Part shown: piece by piece, positions 1 to 13,100 of the stretch | Position numbering within the stretch: position 1 is the stretch's first letter | Layout: the number at the start of each line of letters is the position of its first letter | Assembly: GCF_028769735.1 (NCBI RefSeq) | Contig: NC_088171.1 | Location: 71,689,216 to 71,753,215, forward strand | Reading direction: 5' to 3' | DNA: 64,000 nt | Source: Zonotrichia leucophrys gambelii | Lineage: Eukaryota; Chordata; Aves; Passeriformes; Passerellidae | The notes under the pieces: generated by a model | What the model saw: the letters and a program-made list of their open reading frames with translations, nothing else | Told to the model about the DNA's origin: nothing | The model's database searches: none | Translations under genes and position numbers: made by a program

Positions 1-1361
1 GTAATTGGCTCCAGCCTTTGTTGTTTAGGTTGCTCATTACATCAGGAAGGGTTTAAGCATTCCTGACTCATACTTACTGGATTCAGCCTGCTTAGGTGAA
101 ACTCCTTCAGGAAGAACTTAGCAATAACAAGAAGTGTGAAGGAGCAAATGGTGAAGAAGAGAGGAAGATGGGAGCTGTTCTCTGGAATTGCCTCTCTCAT
201 TCTCCTCTCTTCATTAGAATTAGGGGGAGATAAGGAATGTAATGAGATAGGGTTCCTCCTAGAGGTGTCTTGGAGGAGTGAAATGGAGCTGGGCCTCCAT
301 TCTGAGCCATGAGCAATACAGGTTTAGAAGGTTTTCTGAGCTTTTTTGGTAGAACTTCTCTTCAGCTGAACAACTGTAACAGGAAACTGACACAGTTAAA
401 CACCTTGCTTAATCAACACTTCATAAAAAAAGCAAACCTCATTGGGCAATAAAATTACTTAGGGATTGGGGGGATTAGGGGCGCTTTTTCAGTTCCTCAC
501 CAGCAGTCAGATCTTTCACAACGAAAAACTTTTAAATCACAGTGAGCACAAGGTGCACAAGGGCTATTAGCAAGCATATTAAAATCTTTAGTTAGACTAT
601 GCAAAATATCAGACTAGAATTTTTTAAGAAATGAAAGGTTTTCCTTGGGTAGAGATAAATTCAAAGAGCTATGCATTCCCCATAGCAGAGAGGTCTAAAA
701 CTCAATTACACTGAAATTCTGCTTTTGTCCCTGATGTCTCAAGAGAGCGGGGAACTGGCATAGGGAACTTCCTCATGCCTTCACAATACAGAAAAACAAT
801 CGAAGAGGAGAGACATACATCTCACTAGCTGTGTGCACATGAGGACATTAGAACACCAGAACTGTAAATGTTGGTAAATTGTTCTATTTTCTAAAAATAA
901 AGTAAGAAACATTACACATTTTTCATGGTAGAGTTCCACCTTGTCAAAGAAACATTCTCCTGTCCCTATGGATGTGGCCCAGGACTCTACAGCCTGTTGG
1001 GCTAAAGGAGCAGCTTTTTTGTAGCTGCTTCTTGGGGACACTCGCACAGGGACAAGAGCAAATCTTCACTTTGTACCTCTCACTCTGGGTTGAAGGAACT
1101 GCCTCCTCAGAGCAGTGTCTCTGTGAGAGTGTCTGGCAAGAGCCTTCCTGCCTGATGCCACGTTATTTGGCACGTTTCAGAAGAGCTCTCTTTTCAGGGT
1201 TGATATTCTGCAGCTGATGCCTCTCTGGCTCATAAATGCTTACTGTCATACCATAATCAAATTCTCATAGGTAATTTCAGACAATAAGCAGTTTTCTCTT
1301 CTGTGGTTAAATACCACAGTCAACAAGGTACACATTGGAGCTCTGGCAATTCATTTGCTGC
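1..1361. other. Unique AT-rich non-coding sequence
   Basis: No gene, exon or repeat family is recognised here. The open frames are short, overlap on both strands and lack any domain. A 7-bp stem with a 5-nt loop lies at 1301-1319 (CTGTGGT / ACCACAG), too small to interpret. The right edge is set by the start of a recognisable LTR. Confidence 0.6.
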
Positions 1362-1895
1362 TGTGAGATTGTGGTTGACCTTGGCCAGCTGCCAGATGCC
1401 CACCCAGCTGCTCACTCACTCCCTTCTCCAACAGAGAAAATGGGATGGAAAAGCTCATGGGTCACAGAGTTCTCTTGCCAATTAATGTCATGGGCAAAAC
1501 AGACTCCACCTTGGAAAATTTAATTTGTTGCCAATTAAAATAAAGTTGGGTTGATAAACAAAACCAAAAGCACCAAAGCACCCTCTCATTTTTCCAGGCT
1601 GAACTTTACTCTTCACTCCTGATTTCTCTACCACCTGCCCTAAGCTGTGCAATGGAATGGGGGCCTGCAGTCACTCCATAACAGCTCCTCTCTGCCACTC
1701 CCTCCTCACGCTGTTTCCCTGCTCCAGCCTGGGGCATTCCCACTAGCTGCAGTCCTTCAGGAAAAACCTGCTCCACTGTGGGCTCCCCATGGGCTACCAC
1801 TTCCCACAAGGCATGTCCACCTGTCCCACTGGTTTCTGCCCTGGGGCTGCAGGTGTGTCTCTGCCAGCACCAATGCACCTGCACCCAGAACAGAG
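1362..1895 (-). mobile_element. Truncated endogenous retrovirus LTR, antisense
   Basis: Read on the minus strand this matches, by recall, the 3' part of a common avian ERV LTR. From the retroviral 3' end inward I see: a terminal stretch ending in a GGTTGACC-type motif on the plus strand (about 1362-1380); a block near 1490-1545 with GGGCAAAACAGACTC followed by an AATTTAATTT and AAATAAA-like polyadenylation region; a block at about 1600-1700; and GC-rich degenerate minisatellite units at 1718-1860. The retroviral 5' part of the LTR is missing, since resemblance fades after about 1895. No gag, pol or env remnant adjoins it, so this is a decayed LTR fragment and not a provirus. Class (ERVL-like) is from memory only. 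The left boundary is good to about 10 bases and the right boundary to about 50. Confidence 0.72.
1718..1860 (-). repeat. Degenerate ~50-bp minisatellite inside the LTR
   Basis: Three related units begin near 1718 (CCTGCTCCAGCCTGGGG), 1767 (CCTGCTCCACTGTGGG) and 1819 (ACCTGTCCCACTGG). Each runs through a CCC.., GGGCT or GCTGCAG segment toward the next, with spacing of about 49 to 52 bp. Such tandem units are part of this LTR family as I remember it. The reading frames across them on both strands (1606-1938 minus; 1647-1967 plus) are by-products of the GC-rich, stop-poor composition. Confidence 0.55.
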
Positions 1896-4800
1896 GATCA
1901 CAAATATTTCCCCCCAGATACAAAACATATGTGTACATTGTGCATGTATATCATATATAAGGCTTAATAAAGTGACCCCAAAAGTGGAGTTTAGCCTCTG
2001 TAAACTCTGTGTTTCCTTAAGGAGCAAAGAGCCGTTGTTGAGCAAAGAGCTCACTCATTGTTTAGTGACTCTGGGCCAGACCCTGGCTCTCACCAACTGG
2101 GCCCCAGAGCAACCATGTCCCTTTCACTGTGCAATCACTGTGGAGCAGCCTCTTGAAGCAGCACTCGAGCTAGGAGCTAAATCAGGATGAAGTACTCTCC
2201 TTTTTTTTACTGACTACTTAGGTAGCTCATCTAGGGATTATTTGATCTACTAGAGACACTTGTGTAAATCAGATTTTGGGCTATGAGTTGTTATTTAAGA
2301 CTGTATGATCTCTGGAAACTGTGAGTGGAATATTGGTATTTCTGCACTAACACTCCTATCAACACGCCATGCTCCCAGATTGTTATTTTTATCTGCAGTT
2401 TAGCTCCATGCTATTTAGAGATAGAAAAAAAATATATTAGCTTATCTAGCATATTTCCCATAAAAGTGCCATGGCTCCCTGAAGTATCTTGTGTAGGATT
2501 TTTTTCTCTTTAAAAATACACAGAACAGAAGCATTTATGATTAAGGAACTTGCAGCGTGTTTAATGGTTTTGGCGAGATGTACTTTTTCCCGGGTCACAT
2601 GGCTTAAAACTGTTTTGTGTCCAATGTCCATGCACTTTTGGCAAACTTAAATGTCTGATGAGATGCTGTCCACATCAAGCTCTGTGCTCCTGCATTCCTG
2701 GTTGCTTATGCTGGGATCAATGTAGAGAAGATAGCAGCTCTCTGCATACTGGGTTTCAGCCCGGTTCACATCTCGACTCATTCTTCTGACATCAAGGCAG
2801 AGAGCAAAGGGCCACAGCAGATGAGAGGCATCATGAGGTCCAGAGCTTAAAGTAGCCTAAAGTGGATTTCAGATCCAGCCCTTTATATGCCATTTAAAAG
2901 CATTTATCTGATAAGATTTTTGAGGACAATATCTATCCCTTTTCAGGCTCATGATGTCTTGAAAGATGAATGTTGAAAAAAACTGTGTTTTTCTAATGCA
3001 CAAATGAGATGATAATTTTTTTCTTAAAATCATTCATTTTCTTTCTTTTTTTCAGTTGAGAAATGCAAACAAGAATTAAGGTTAACAATATATTCTTGAG
3101 AACTGAGAGTGCTGATGTGCAGCCTGCTCTTATTTTTCATGCTTAAACTGCTGTAATTCTCTTTTAACTGGTCTTCCCACCAGGCAAATTTAACGCCTTC
3201 AAGCTGCACAAAACTATGCAGCTCATCTTCCCATTGGGAGTAAGCCAAATCTACATATTTTTTCTTCATGGCAGTAAAGTTCTGCAGCTATTTCAAAACG
3301 TTATCACTCACATATTTTAAAGTTCTCTGTGATCTGTCTTCAGGACCTGCTGATAACACATTCCCAACAGTTCAAGCAAAAAGAACCATTCAAGTATCCT
3401 GAGACTTAATCAGAAAGACTTGTCAAAGCTTTCTCATTTGATGCACAGACACAAGAATATTTTTTAGGCCATATAATATTTGACATTTATTTCCTCTTTG
3501 CATTCCACACTCAGATGAAAGGACTTTTTCTATTATTGTTATTTAGCCTTGAGTGTTTTAACTTATAAGTGGCCTAACACATATTTGTTAATGGGGTTTA
3601 AAACATACTTGAGGGCTGAGAATGGTTCTGCCAGCTTTTAGCCCAGATTAAATTCTTATGGCTTGGTGGGGTTTTTAAGAGAGATGCTGACACAATCTTA
3701 ACTTGGTAGCACAAATAAGCCTCTTATATCTTTTCCCCTGCAAAAGTCAATTTGGTTCTTGTGAAAAGATGCTGGATAAAAACCATGAAAATTCTGCCCT
3801 CTTTTTATTCACAGGGAGGAGCCAACCACAAGAACTAACATTTCAGTACTCCTCAAACTGCCTCCATAATCTGTTTTATTTCTGTTTTGGAAGGACCAAC
3901 TAGAGGCCTTTCACAAGAGATTAATTCCATCTCTGTGCCCAGTCTGTCTTTGGCTTCTGTGTTGAGGTTTGTGTGAAGAATGCCAAGTGCAATGATGGGA
4001 TTTTTTTGATGGCACAGACATCTGTCAACTAGAAATTAGGCTAGAACCACCATTCATTTTGCATAGGCCACCCAAAGGTAATAACTCTCAGTTAGTATTG
4101 ATTTTGAATACATTGAACCCTTGACCTTTGTAAAGAGTCCTCATACCAAATCCCAACCCACTTAGGTGTCTATTCAGTCATCTGTAAAAAGACACAAAGT
4201 ACCTATTTTTAACCATGACACTGATGTCATGTGTAGTGTAGGGGTATATTTTATGTGTAAACAGTGTATACAGCTGTCTTGGAAGTACTGGAAGCTTAGA
4301 CTACAGGCAGGAGCCTTCAGAGTTCAAGCAACTTCACTGTTACACCTCGTGCAGATGAAATGACCCCACTGCTGCCCATGTGTCCTTAATGAGATTAATT
4401 TGTTTAAACAAGTTGGTCAAAAAGTCACTCCATGGCTCATCCTTGTGGATGGATCTGAGCCTTTGCAGAAGTCCACAACATGTTTGCTCTAGTACTGAGG
4501 CTGGCAGAAGAGTTGTCTGCCTCCTTTCTTCTTCCTCACTGCTTTTGCTCCTGGCCTCTGCGTCTTTTGCAGGGACTTCTGACACCTCTCTTATGGTTGC
4601 ATTATAAGTATAATTATCAAAATTATCTGCATTGAATCCCAGTACTTTGTGAAATAGACTTTAAAAACACTCCAACACCCCTACCCATTTTTTATTGTGT
4701 TCTGGTTAAACCACCAAATTATTTTTTTGCTGTGGTTTATGTTACAAGGGGGAGATGGGGTGAGAATGAAGCAGGAATGGGGTATCAGTGAAAAAAGAAA

Positions 4801-7395
4801 GGGAGGAAATATCTTAAATGAAGACGTTTTTCAACAAAAATAATACACAACATCTCTGATTTCCTTTATGTAATATCCTGAGACAAGTGTGAATCCACCT
4901 AAAATAAATAATGAGGCAAAAGATATGAACAGATATTAAGTAAAGCCCTGTGAATTTTGAAAGTTCCCTTTTTAAGAATTATGACCTGAGACATTTTTGT
5001 CCTAAATTATGACATAATTTTCCCAAATGTAATTTTGAATGTGAAGAATGTGAAATAAAATACAATCTTTAAAGATACTTTTAGAAAGTCTGGAAAGACC
5101 TGTTTTATAATGCTTGAATGTTTTATTCCAATCTTCACTTTTAAACCAGACTAACAAATTATTATAATTAAAAGAAGCAACATGCTGAAAATGCTCAAAA
5201 CCACTTCAAAATAAAATGTTTTGATACCACTAAATGAGTCATTCACTGGCCCTCCCCCCTAGTTTGTTATAATTGACATATTCCCACAGAGATTGCTTTG
5301 TTCTGATGAAATAACATTTTCTGACAGGAAATGTTGTAGAAAAAAGTTTATGACCAGCTCAGAAAAAACTCCATTAATATTAATATTCAGGTTTCACTTT
5401 AATTTTCAGTCCACCTGATCTATCCTTTTTTGTCCATTTATTGTCCATAGTTATTTTTAATAACTCATTTAATATTAAACAAGTACTTTGAGAAAAAAAA
5501 TAAACCTCCTGCAATTTAATTTAATTAGCTTTGCCCTTTTTTTTCCAAGCCCATTACTTACTTTCATAATGTTGCATTTAAAAATGATTTTCAAAAGCAA
5601 CTGAATGTGAATGCCCAACTTTTTTTTCTTTTTTTTCAGTTGAGAAATACCACAGTGCCTGTTCCAGTATCACGTGCAGCACTTATTGGGATGACTTTCC
5701 CTTATGCAAATGAGATAAGTTTTGGCTTGAGCTCCTGTGGGAAAGCCACTGACTAGACGGGAGGTAAAATCTTGTGTCACATAATGGTGTAATAGATCGG
5801 GTATTGCCCACAGGTTTCCTCCCTGCGTGTAAGACAGCAGCAAACAACGTTAATGGCCCCTGGGGCCCACTGTGGAGCACTGTGCAGACCTGAATTAGCA
5901 GGGATGAGCAAAGCTTGCAATGTATTTGCTGCATACACACAAACATTTATTTGCCCATGCCTGCCATTTCTTAGCTCTTGTGGAGTTTTGCATGGTCATG
6001 GGCACCCTTCTTCCATCCTCTGTGAACACCTGACCCATCCTACCAGGAGTCAGCTCATTCCTGGAAAGGCCTATGCAGCCATCAACAAAACCTGAGCTTT
6101 GGCTGTAAGAATCTCACTTGAGCTGAGGACAACTTCCACTGACTGTGTATCTGACTAGAGCAGCTTAATTAGGGTCGTGTGTGTCACTCTCCAGAAAAAG
6201 GGATGTCATTTTAAAGGCAGGTTAAACAAACAGAGTTCTAAACTGTGTGTGGCTCTATGTTAATCAACACTGCTTTAAAGAAAGAAATCAGATTAAGCTG
6301 TTTGCCCAAACTGCATTTTGAAAGGAGAGGAAGGCACACCTAGATGTGGGATGTAAATTGTTCACCCGGTTACTGTCAGAAGCCCTGAGAAAGCTCTGAG
6401 TGCTCTTCCAAAGTTACTCTTCCATGTACGTGGGCGAACAGACTGGCTATGGCCAGAACTGACAGGATATTTCTAGTGCTACATGCTCCCAGTGTTGGAC
6501 AGAAATCCCAGACTAGATGGAGGAAGATCATAAAGGACTGCCACATTCTGATCACAGAATCTGCTAATACTATTTGCAGAGGTGGGGGAAAGGAGGGAGA
6601 ATGATGCTGATGGTGCTGTTTCTTTGGAATTGAAGCACAAAGCAAATTGTGTACTACTTGATCACGCAGAGTTACTGTTCTGTTGTGGGAGTGAAGTAAA
6701 AACCCTTCAGCTATTATTTCAATATCATGGGGCTTATTTTCTAGAATAAAAAGTCAAGTTGTTTTATGCAGATATTACAATGGAGTGTTTCATCTTTGCC
6801 CTGGGAAAAAACAGTCTTTGATTTGCCCAAAAAAAATGTCCAGCATCCAGTAGTTTTTCTGTGGCATCTTAAGGTATCAGAGGTAACTCTTCACTACCCA
6901 GGCTCACATGGGAGGGAGAACGGGAGTGTGTTAGCTTGGATAAACCCCAGGCAGTTTAGTGTAAGTAAGGTTTCAGAGGCATACAGTGACACAACAGGAG
7001 AAACAATAGAAGAGAGTGATGTTGCCATGGAGGATAGAGACCTTTAGGTTAGCAATGATGTAAGCAGATTAGTCCACTTGGTCTGCCTAATTAATATTGC
7101 TTCCAGACCAAACATGCTGGGTGGAAACAACTAGAGCTTGGAGCATACACTATCTGCAATGGAAATAACACCTCTCTAGACAATTCATGGAGAATAGACA
7201 GAACAAATTACTCTTTTTTAAATTTCTTTCTTTTTTTCTTTTGTTGTTGTTGTCAAAAAGAATCCTTAGACAACACTCCCAAACCCAACTCTCTGGAAGC
7301 TTTTGAAAGATCTGTGATACATTTTGTGCTGGCAGTCAGCATGGGCCAATATAAAAATAATCTCTTCCTTTCCTCTTACTTTTTGAGGCTAATTC
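1896..7395. other. Unique non-coding sequence
   Basis: No gene or repeat family is recognised in these 5.5 kb. The largest frames (93, 89 and 87 codons) have no domain and no supporting splice pattern. A 19-bp string (seven T, then CAGTTGAGAAAT) occurs twice, at 3046-3064 and 5630-5648, each time after a pyrimidine tract like a splice acceptor. Neither copy opens a convincing exon. T-rich and TTG-rich low-complexity DNA lies at 7215-7252. Confidence 0.55.
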
Positions 7396-7532
7396 GATAC
7401 TGTTCAAGGCCAGGCTGGCTGGAGTGCTGGGCAAACCAGTCTAGTGAAAATTGTCACTGTCCCCAGCAAGGTCATTGGGACTAGATAATCTTTAAGGTCC
7501 CTTCCAACACAAATCAGTCTGTGATTCTATGG
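7396..7532 (+). mobile_element. CR1 LINE 3' end, 5'-truncated
   Basis: The segment reads in the sense direction through typical CR1 3' untranslated sequence: TTCAAGGCCAGGCTGG near 7402, then GGGACTAGATAATCTTTAAG and CCCTTCCAACAC, and ends with GATTCTATGG at 7523-7532. The final ATTCTATG-type octamer is the hallmark of the avian CR1 3' terminus. Only about 137 bp remain of an element several kilobases long, which fits the usual extreme 5' truncation. There is no coding capacity. Confidence 0.93.
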
Positions 7533-10115
7533 TTTTGTCATAGATCATAAGATTTTATCTCCATGAACTGGCCCCATATCTAGGGAAAGATATAAGAAAC
7601 ACTAGGAGGCATGTAAACACATTGGACAAACAGACCATTTTCTCAAGTGCCCTTAAATGGCAGGCACAAATAGGGTTAACAGATACCTACCTGATTTGTA
7701 GAAGAACTATGCAAACAAGAACTGTATTGACAAATCAGACATTTAAATCAGACATTTGCTCTCACCTCTTATTGGGCCAGCATTATAGAGGACCATTTAA
7801 AAATCTGCTTCAAGTTACACAGTGAAAAAGAAGGTACACTGGAAATGTAATATTTTTTCACTAATTTAAAAATATTTTCCAATAGATCTGTCTTTAAATG
7901 GGTCATATGAAATGCAGGTTTTTTTTGTCTGTTTAGCTCTAGAAAGGCCATTGATCATCAAAATTCTCTCTTACAGTTCATATCCCAGGCACTGGTATTG
8001 GTAAGGACTTGTGTATTCTTCCTTTTTTAAAATGCCAGATACATCTGGGGGAAAAACAATCTATGGCTTTAATACTTTTTTTGACTGGAGGGAGGCAATA
8101 TACAGACTGTATGGCTCATGCTGGAAATGCTCCCAATGGACTGAATCAAGAATATATAATCAACAAGAATTGGTTCAATGAGAGTAGGAATCTTCAGCAA
8201 CTGTGCTTGTTAAAGTATTTCTGTTAAGAACTGCAAATAATGATAATGTTTGCATTATAATATCTACATGTAGGTTTTCACATAGGAGGTACTCGTCAAA
8301 CTTTGCTCAAATTCTTGCGACTTGGTTGTACTTGAACTTATGTTTTCTTTTTTCATAAGCCCAAATATGATTTTCCATCTAGCCACAGAAATCACTTGAG
8401 CCCTTCTGCCTTACATATGGAATGACACTGATCTTTAATATAAAATCCTGAATGAATCCAAAAGTAAAGGAACAAATACTTTTCTGCCTGCCTCTACAAA
8501 CCTTACAAAAATTTTTGAGGACTACTCAGCTGGTCTTGGAAAAGCTCAAGCCCTCTCACAACCTTCTGTTTTAAACAATTGCCTTGACACTAAAGGCATT
8601 GTCTGCAGACAGCTTGCTTTTAAAATTATGCTATTAAGCAACAAGCATAATATCAATAGCTGACTGATTTATGCAGTGCCATTTCTCCACTTCCTAGTGC
8701 ATTATTGATTTCAAATTACAACACACACTACATCCTTTACCAAAATGCAGCCCTTTCTGGAGAGAAGACTGGTCCCTCCTTAGCTGGCTGTAGGACACCA
8801 GAAAAAAATGTTAGGGCAGGAAACTGGAGGGGAATACGATAGGGGAGAATTATTTGTCTGCTGAGAGCTCAGATGTGACTGTCACCAGCCCTGTGCAGAA
8901 CAGAAACAAACTGGAGGAAACTTGAGTCACAGGGACAGGGACAGCATTCACAGTTCCTGACTCCCACCTGTTGTATTTCAGCATTAATGCCTGCCACTCA
9001 TTCATCTCCCAGTGCCATCCACCTCCTTCCTGGGGAGCTGGTGGGAGAAGCCAAGACTCCTCAATTCCCAAAACTCTCTTGCCCCTTCACTTTCTAGCCC
9101 AGGCATATCAGGTTCATCACTGTTCAGCCTGCAGCCATGACAGGTTCATGCAGCATCCTGTCCTGTCTGTGCTTTGCTGGCGAGAGCCCCAAGGATACCT
9201 CACCTATGTTCATTTACACAGGAACTCCTCCCATTTTAGCCATCCATGGTGTTGCAGTCTATCCAGACCCTGGTCACTAGGAATGCAATCCTCTGGCTTT
9301 GTTAGAGCTCTTCCAAATCTGGAATCCTTGCACAAAGGAGTAAATGAACTCTGGTGTGACTCTGTACTTACAGATGTTCTTACAGTCCTTGTCCTGTAGT
9401 CATCTCGTTTCCAAAAAATAATATATAGAGAGGTGAATAACATTAGTTTTATACTGTTAGCAGTTTATTTAACAAATGTTTGGCCTTGGAGACAGATTAG
9501 GAAAACAGGCTCCTGTTCAATATTACCTGCCACTCTGAAATTCACAATTATAACAAGAAAGGCAGAGCTTTCAGACTGAAAACACACTGATAATTCTCTA
9601 ATTTAATGTAGAAGGCTAATGGACACAAAATCACAACACAAGCAATAAATATAGAAAACACAGGCAGTTTGACTGCAAATACTTCTATAAAGGGGAGTGA
9701 GTTGGAAGAAGAAAGCTCAGAAAAGAAAATCTCAGACAATGTTCCCTTTCAACTTCCTCTCCCACAGTCTCCAGATTTTCTCAAATTTGTCACAAACAGG
9801 AAAGCACTGATATTCTAAGATGTAATCTTGATAACTTCAACAAATAGTCTCTTTAAGGCTGAAGGTACAACTGGTATGTTCCTTATAGAGCAAATAGTAG
9901 TTTTAGATGTACACCATGTGTTGACTGTGACTGCGAACATCAAGCCATCTACCTGCTGCTGCTGTGCCTAGTTAGATTGAATCAGATAATCAGAAAGCTA
10001 TTAATAAAATCTAATGAGCAGTCTTCAGTTAATTTTTGTCACATATTCCTTTGTTAAAAAGGGAAAATGATCAGAAGAAATTTATAATGTATGTATTTAT
10101 AAGAAACATGCTATT
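7533..10115. other. Unique non-coding sequence
   Basis: No gene or repeat family recognised. The longest frame (142 codons, plus strand, 8971-9399) sits in a locally GC-richer patch, begins without a believable initiation context and shows no domain. I treat it as chance. The rest is AT-rich unique DNA. Confidence 0.55.
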
Positions 10116-10154
10116 TGTGTGTGTGTGTATGTGTGCACACATGTGTGCACACAT
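10116..10154. repeat. Alternating purine/pyrimidine tract with 26-bp palindrome
   Basis: All 39 bases alternate pyrimidine and purine without a break: a TG run followed by TGTGCACACATGTGTGCACA-type sequence. Bases 10129-10154 form a perfect 26-bp palindrome centred on 10141/10142. Such tracts are the classic substrate for left-handed Z-DNA and for cruciform extrusion. That is a property of the sequence; any function in this locus is unknown. Confidence 0.85.
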
Positions 10155-13100
10155 CTCTGACACAATTATGCATTTTGACATACATGTACCCAGGAAAGTA
10201 AAAAAGATAACATTTACTTTTGGTTATGGCAGTATTTATTCAGTTATTGGATGACTCATGGGGATAATTAAATAAGCATAGTAAAAAAAAATAAAAATCA
10301 ATTCCTGCATTTTGTCCCTGAATAAGGAGAAGTCAGTGAAGAATAACTACCCACTGATTTGCAGGAACAGCCAGATACTAGAGCATACCAGACCAAGTTG
10401 GAATGATGTGGATCACTGTTTTCCCTTAAAATGAACAACAGAGTTTTGACATCGAGCATTATGCTCTGCTATAATTAATATGAGAACTAAGTAAAACCAA
10501 TAATACACTTTTTTTAGTACTGGATTGCTTTTTATGGAGCACGGCAAAAATGTTCCTTCTAATGCACAGCACTCTTCAGTCCAAGTAATTGCCTAAGATT
10601 GCTAAAATTATCTCCACCAATGTTAGCATCACTTTTTTCCTGCTTTGAGCATATCTGGCAAATGAAATTTTGTTTGCAACACCCGTAGTACAGTGAGAGA
10701 AACAAGAGGTAGTAGAAAGCTGCTAATTCCACCCCATTTCAGTTCCTGTGGGTGTAAATTTTATGGCAAATGAATCAAATATGGCTGTGACTTGGCAAAG
10801 GCAGCATCTTTCAGACTGCAGAAGCAAGCATGGCAGTTACTGTGTTTTTTGCTTTGTCTGTACATAATGTTCACAAAAGAGCATCCTAATTTACCTCACT
10901 AGAAGGTGTAACCACTGTGCATTACTTTAACACAGATACACAGACACAGAGACACAGATACATTTATGGCTGTATCTGCAAAAGACCAGAACTCCTGTAA
11001 ACCATCATTAGCTGGGATCAGAGCAACCTAAATTGCAAAACTACCTAGATGATGAGAAAAGTCTTTGTACAAAGATTCTGCTAGGCAGAATGAGTTTTTA
11101 CTCTGTTACTGTGGCACTTGTTTAGGTGCCCATCCTCATCAGTCGGACCACTGATGTATGTAAGCTATTGCACATGCTTTATTCTATTCAGGCTCAAAAA
11201 AACTTTATTAGAAGGAAAGATTTGGTCTATAAAAGAGCTTGGAACTGAAAATTCCAGGTCCTATTCTGCAGCCCACTTGGGCTGAAATAACAAGAAGGCA
11301 GATTCAGGTTAGATTTTATGAAAGTATGTCTAGCAACAAAGATTGGAACTGGTTTTCCTGGGGAAGGAATTGTCAGCACTGGAGGTTTTCAAGAAGCAGA
11401 AAGAGAGACTTCTGTCAGGGATGGAACAGGCAGATCTATGAGAGAACTTCCAGAGGTTTCTTTCAGGCCAGTTTTCTCCAGTTCTGTTACATTAAAGCAG
11501 CATCATGTCAACAGAAAAAAAAAACAGACAGAAAACTGATAGACATTAAAGGAAAGCATCTCACAGGAGTTCATTATGCACATCACTAACCACTTTAATT
11601 ATGCATTAATTTATTATTGATGAAAAAATCGGTATTATATCTCAGTATCTTTTCTGTCAGAGGGCTATATAAAATGCCTCCAAGACTAAAATAAATGGTA
11701 TAACTAGAGCTCTTTTTTTTTCTCTGAACAGATAAAGCATCTCATCATTATCAATTAAAGAACTAGGGAAGTCTTTGGAAAGATGACTTGTTTGCTTAAA
11801 GTACGTGAAGGTCATATTCACCCTGTAATAGTTGATGAAGAGTAGTCATTTGTTATTTTTAAGCAGGCTGTCATTTAGCCATTATGAAGATGAATAACAT
11901 TTGTTATTACCTAATAATCTTCCTGTTGATTACAGAGAAAAGACACTTGCAGACACCTTATGTGCCTTGCTTAGATATTGTAGATTATTAATGTATTTTG
12001 ATTAAACCTTGTAAACAAAAAATTACAATCCTGGTTCTCTGGATGTAGTGGCTGGTGTGTAATGCAGGATACAACACCATGTCCAATCCCTAACATTTTG
12101 CTCTGCATATGTTATTGGCCTAATACTGATGTAACATAGTAAAACCAAAGTTCATATTTTAATATCAAACAGATTGTCAATGGATCATATGCTGCTCTAT
12201 TAAGGTTAGTTCTTGGATGCCTGCCTTCCTGAGGAGAGTTAATGAAGCTGTAAGTTACCTGTGTGGCTTCATTTGGAGTTAAGCCTAATTATCTGGATCA
12301 CAGCCATGTTTTGGAAAGTCCGAGACTCATTTCCAAAGCAGATGGAGTCGCTCAGCAATGACTTCATTTGTATTAATTTGTTACGCTGTCTTTTGTTATT
12401 CATCTCAGGCAGTGTTGCTGCCTTTGCAGTCCAGCAGCAATGGAATATAAAAGTTTCAATTTGGGAATTCTTACTTTATTTTTTTAAATAAGTCCATTAT
12501 ATTCCTCCACAATGACCAGTGGTGAAGAGCAGTAGCAATTACGTGAGGTTCAACCTGTGGCCATCACATGCTGCAAGATGGTGATCGTGCCACCAGAGAT
12601 TGATGAGGCTTTTGCTTTTTGGAACAAGTGAAATTACCAAGACAGTGACCCAGAAGCTTTATCAAGATAACCTATAGAGCACTTCACATTGGGGTTCATA
12701 AGTGGAAGGTTTTGGATGTCAACCATACCACAGCAAGATAATCAAAAGAGGGAAAAAAAGGAGATGGCTAAGGGCATGGGAATGAGGGTAGTTTTACTGA
12801 TGTTTTGAAATATTTGTCTAAGAGAAAGGTTAAATTACTCCACTAGGGCAGCTATAGCAGGGTTTCTGCTTTGATATGGTTGTTTATGTTATGTATATTG
12901 AGCAGTGAAATTATATGAAGTAGAGATTGGATGACTCCAGTCATTGCACTACATTTCTGAGGTTAGGAGCAACATGCAGACTAAAGCCAGGAGAGTTTAA
13001 AGGTGTCTGTGGCACAATTACAGTGCTGTATCATAGCTGACATATCCTGGCCTGTCCACTTATGAAATGAGGGCAGTACTCAGCACCATTAATCCTTGGA

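Noticed and set aside
1606..2190. Pro/Cys/His-rich frames on both strands
   Set aside because: They overlap the antisense ERV LTR and its GC-rich minisatellite; LTRs of this type do not encode protein.
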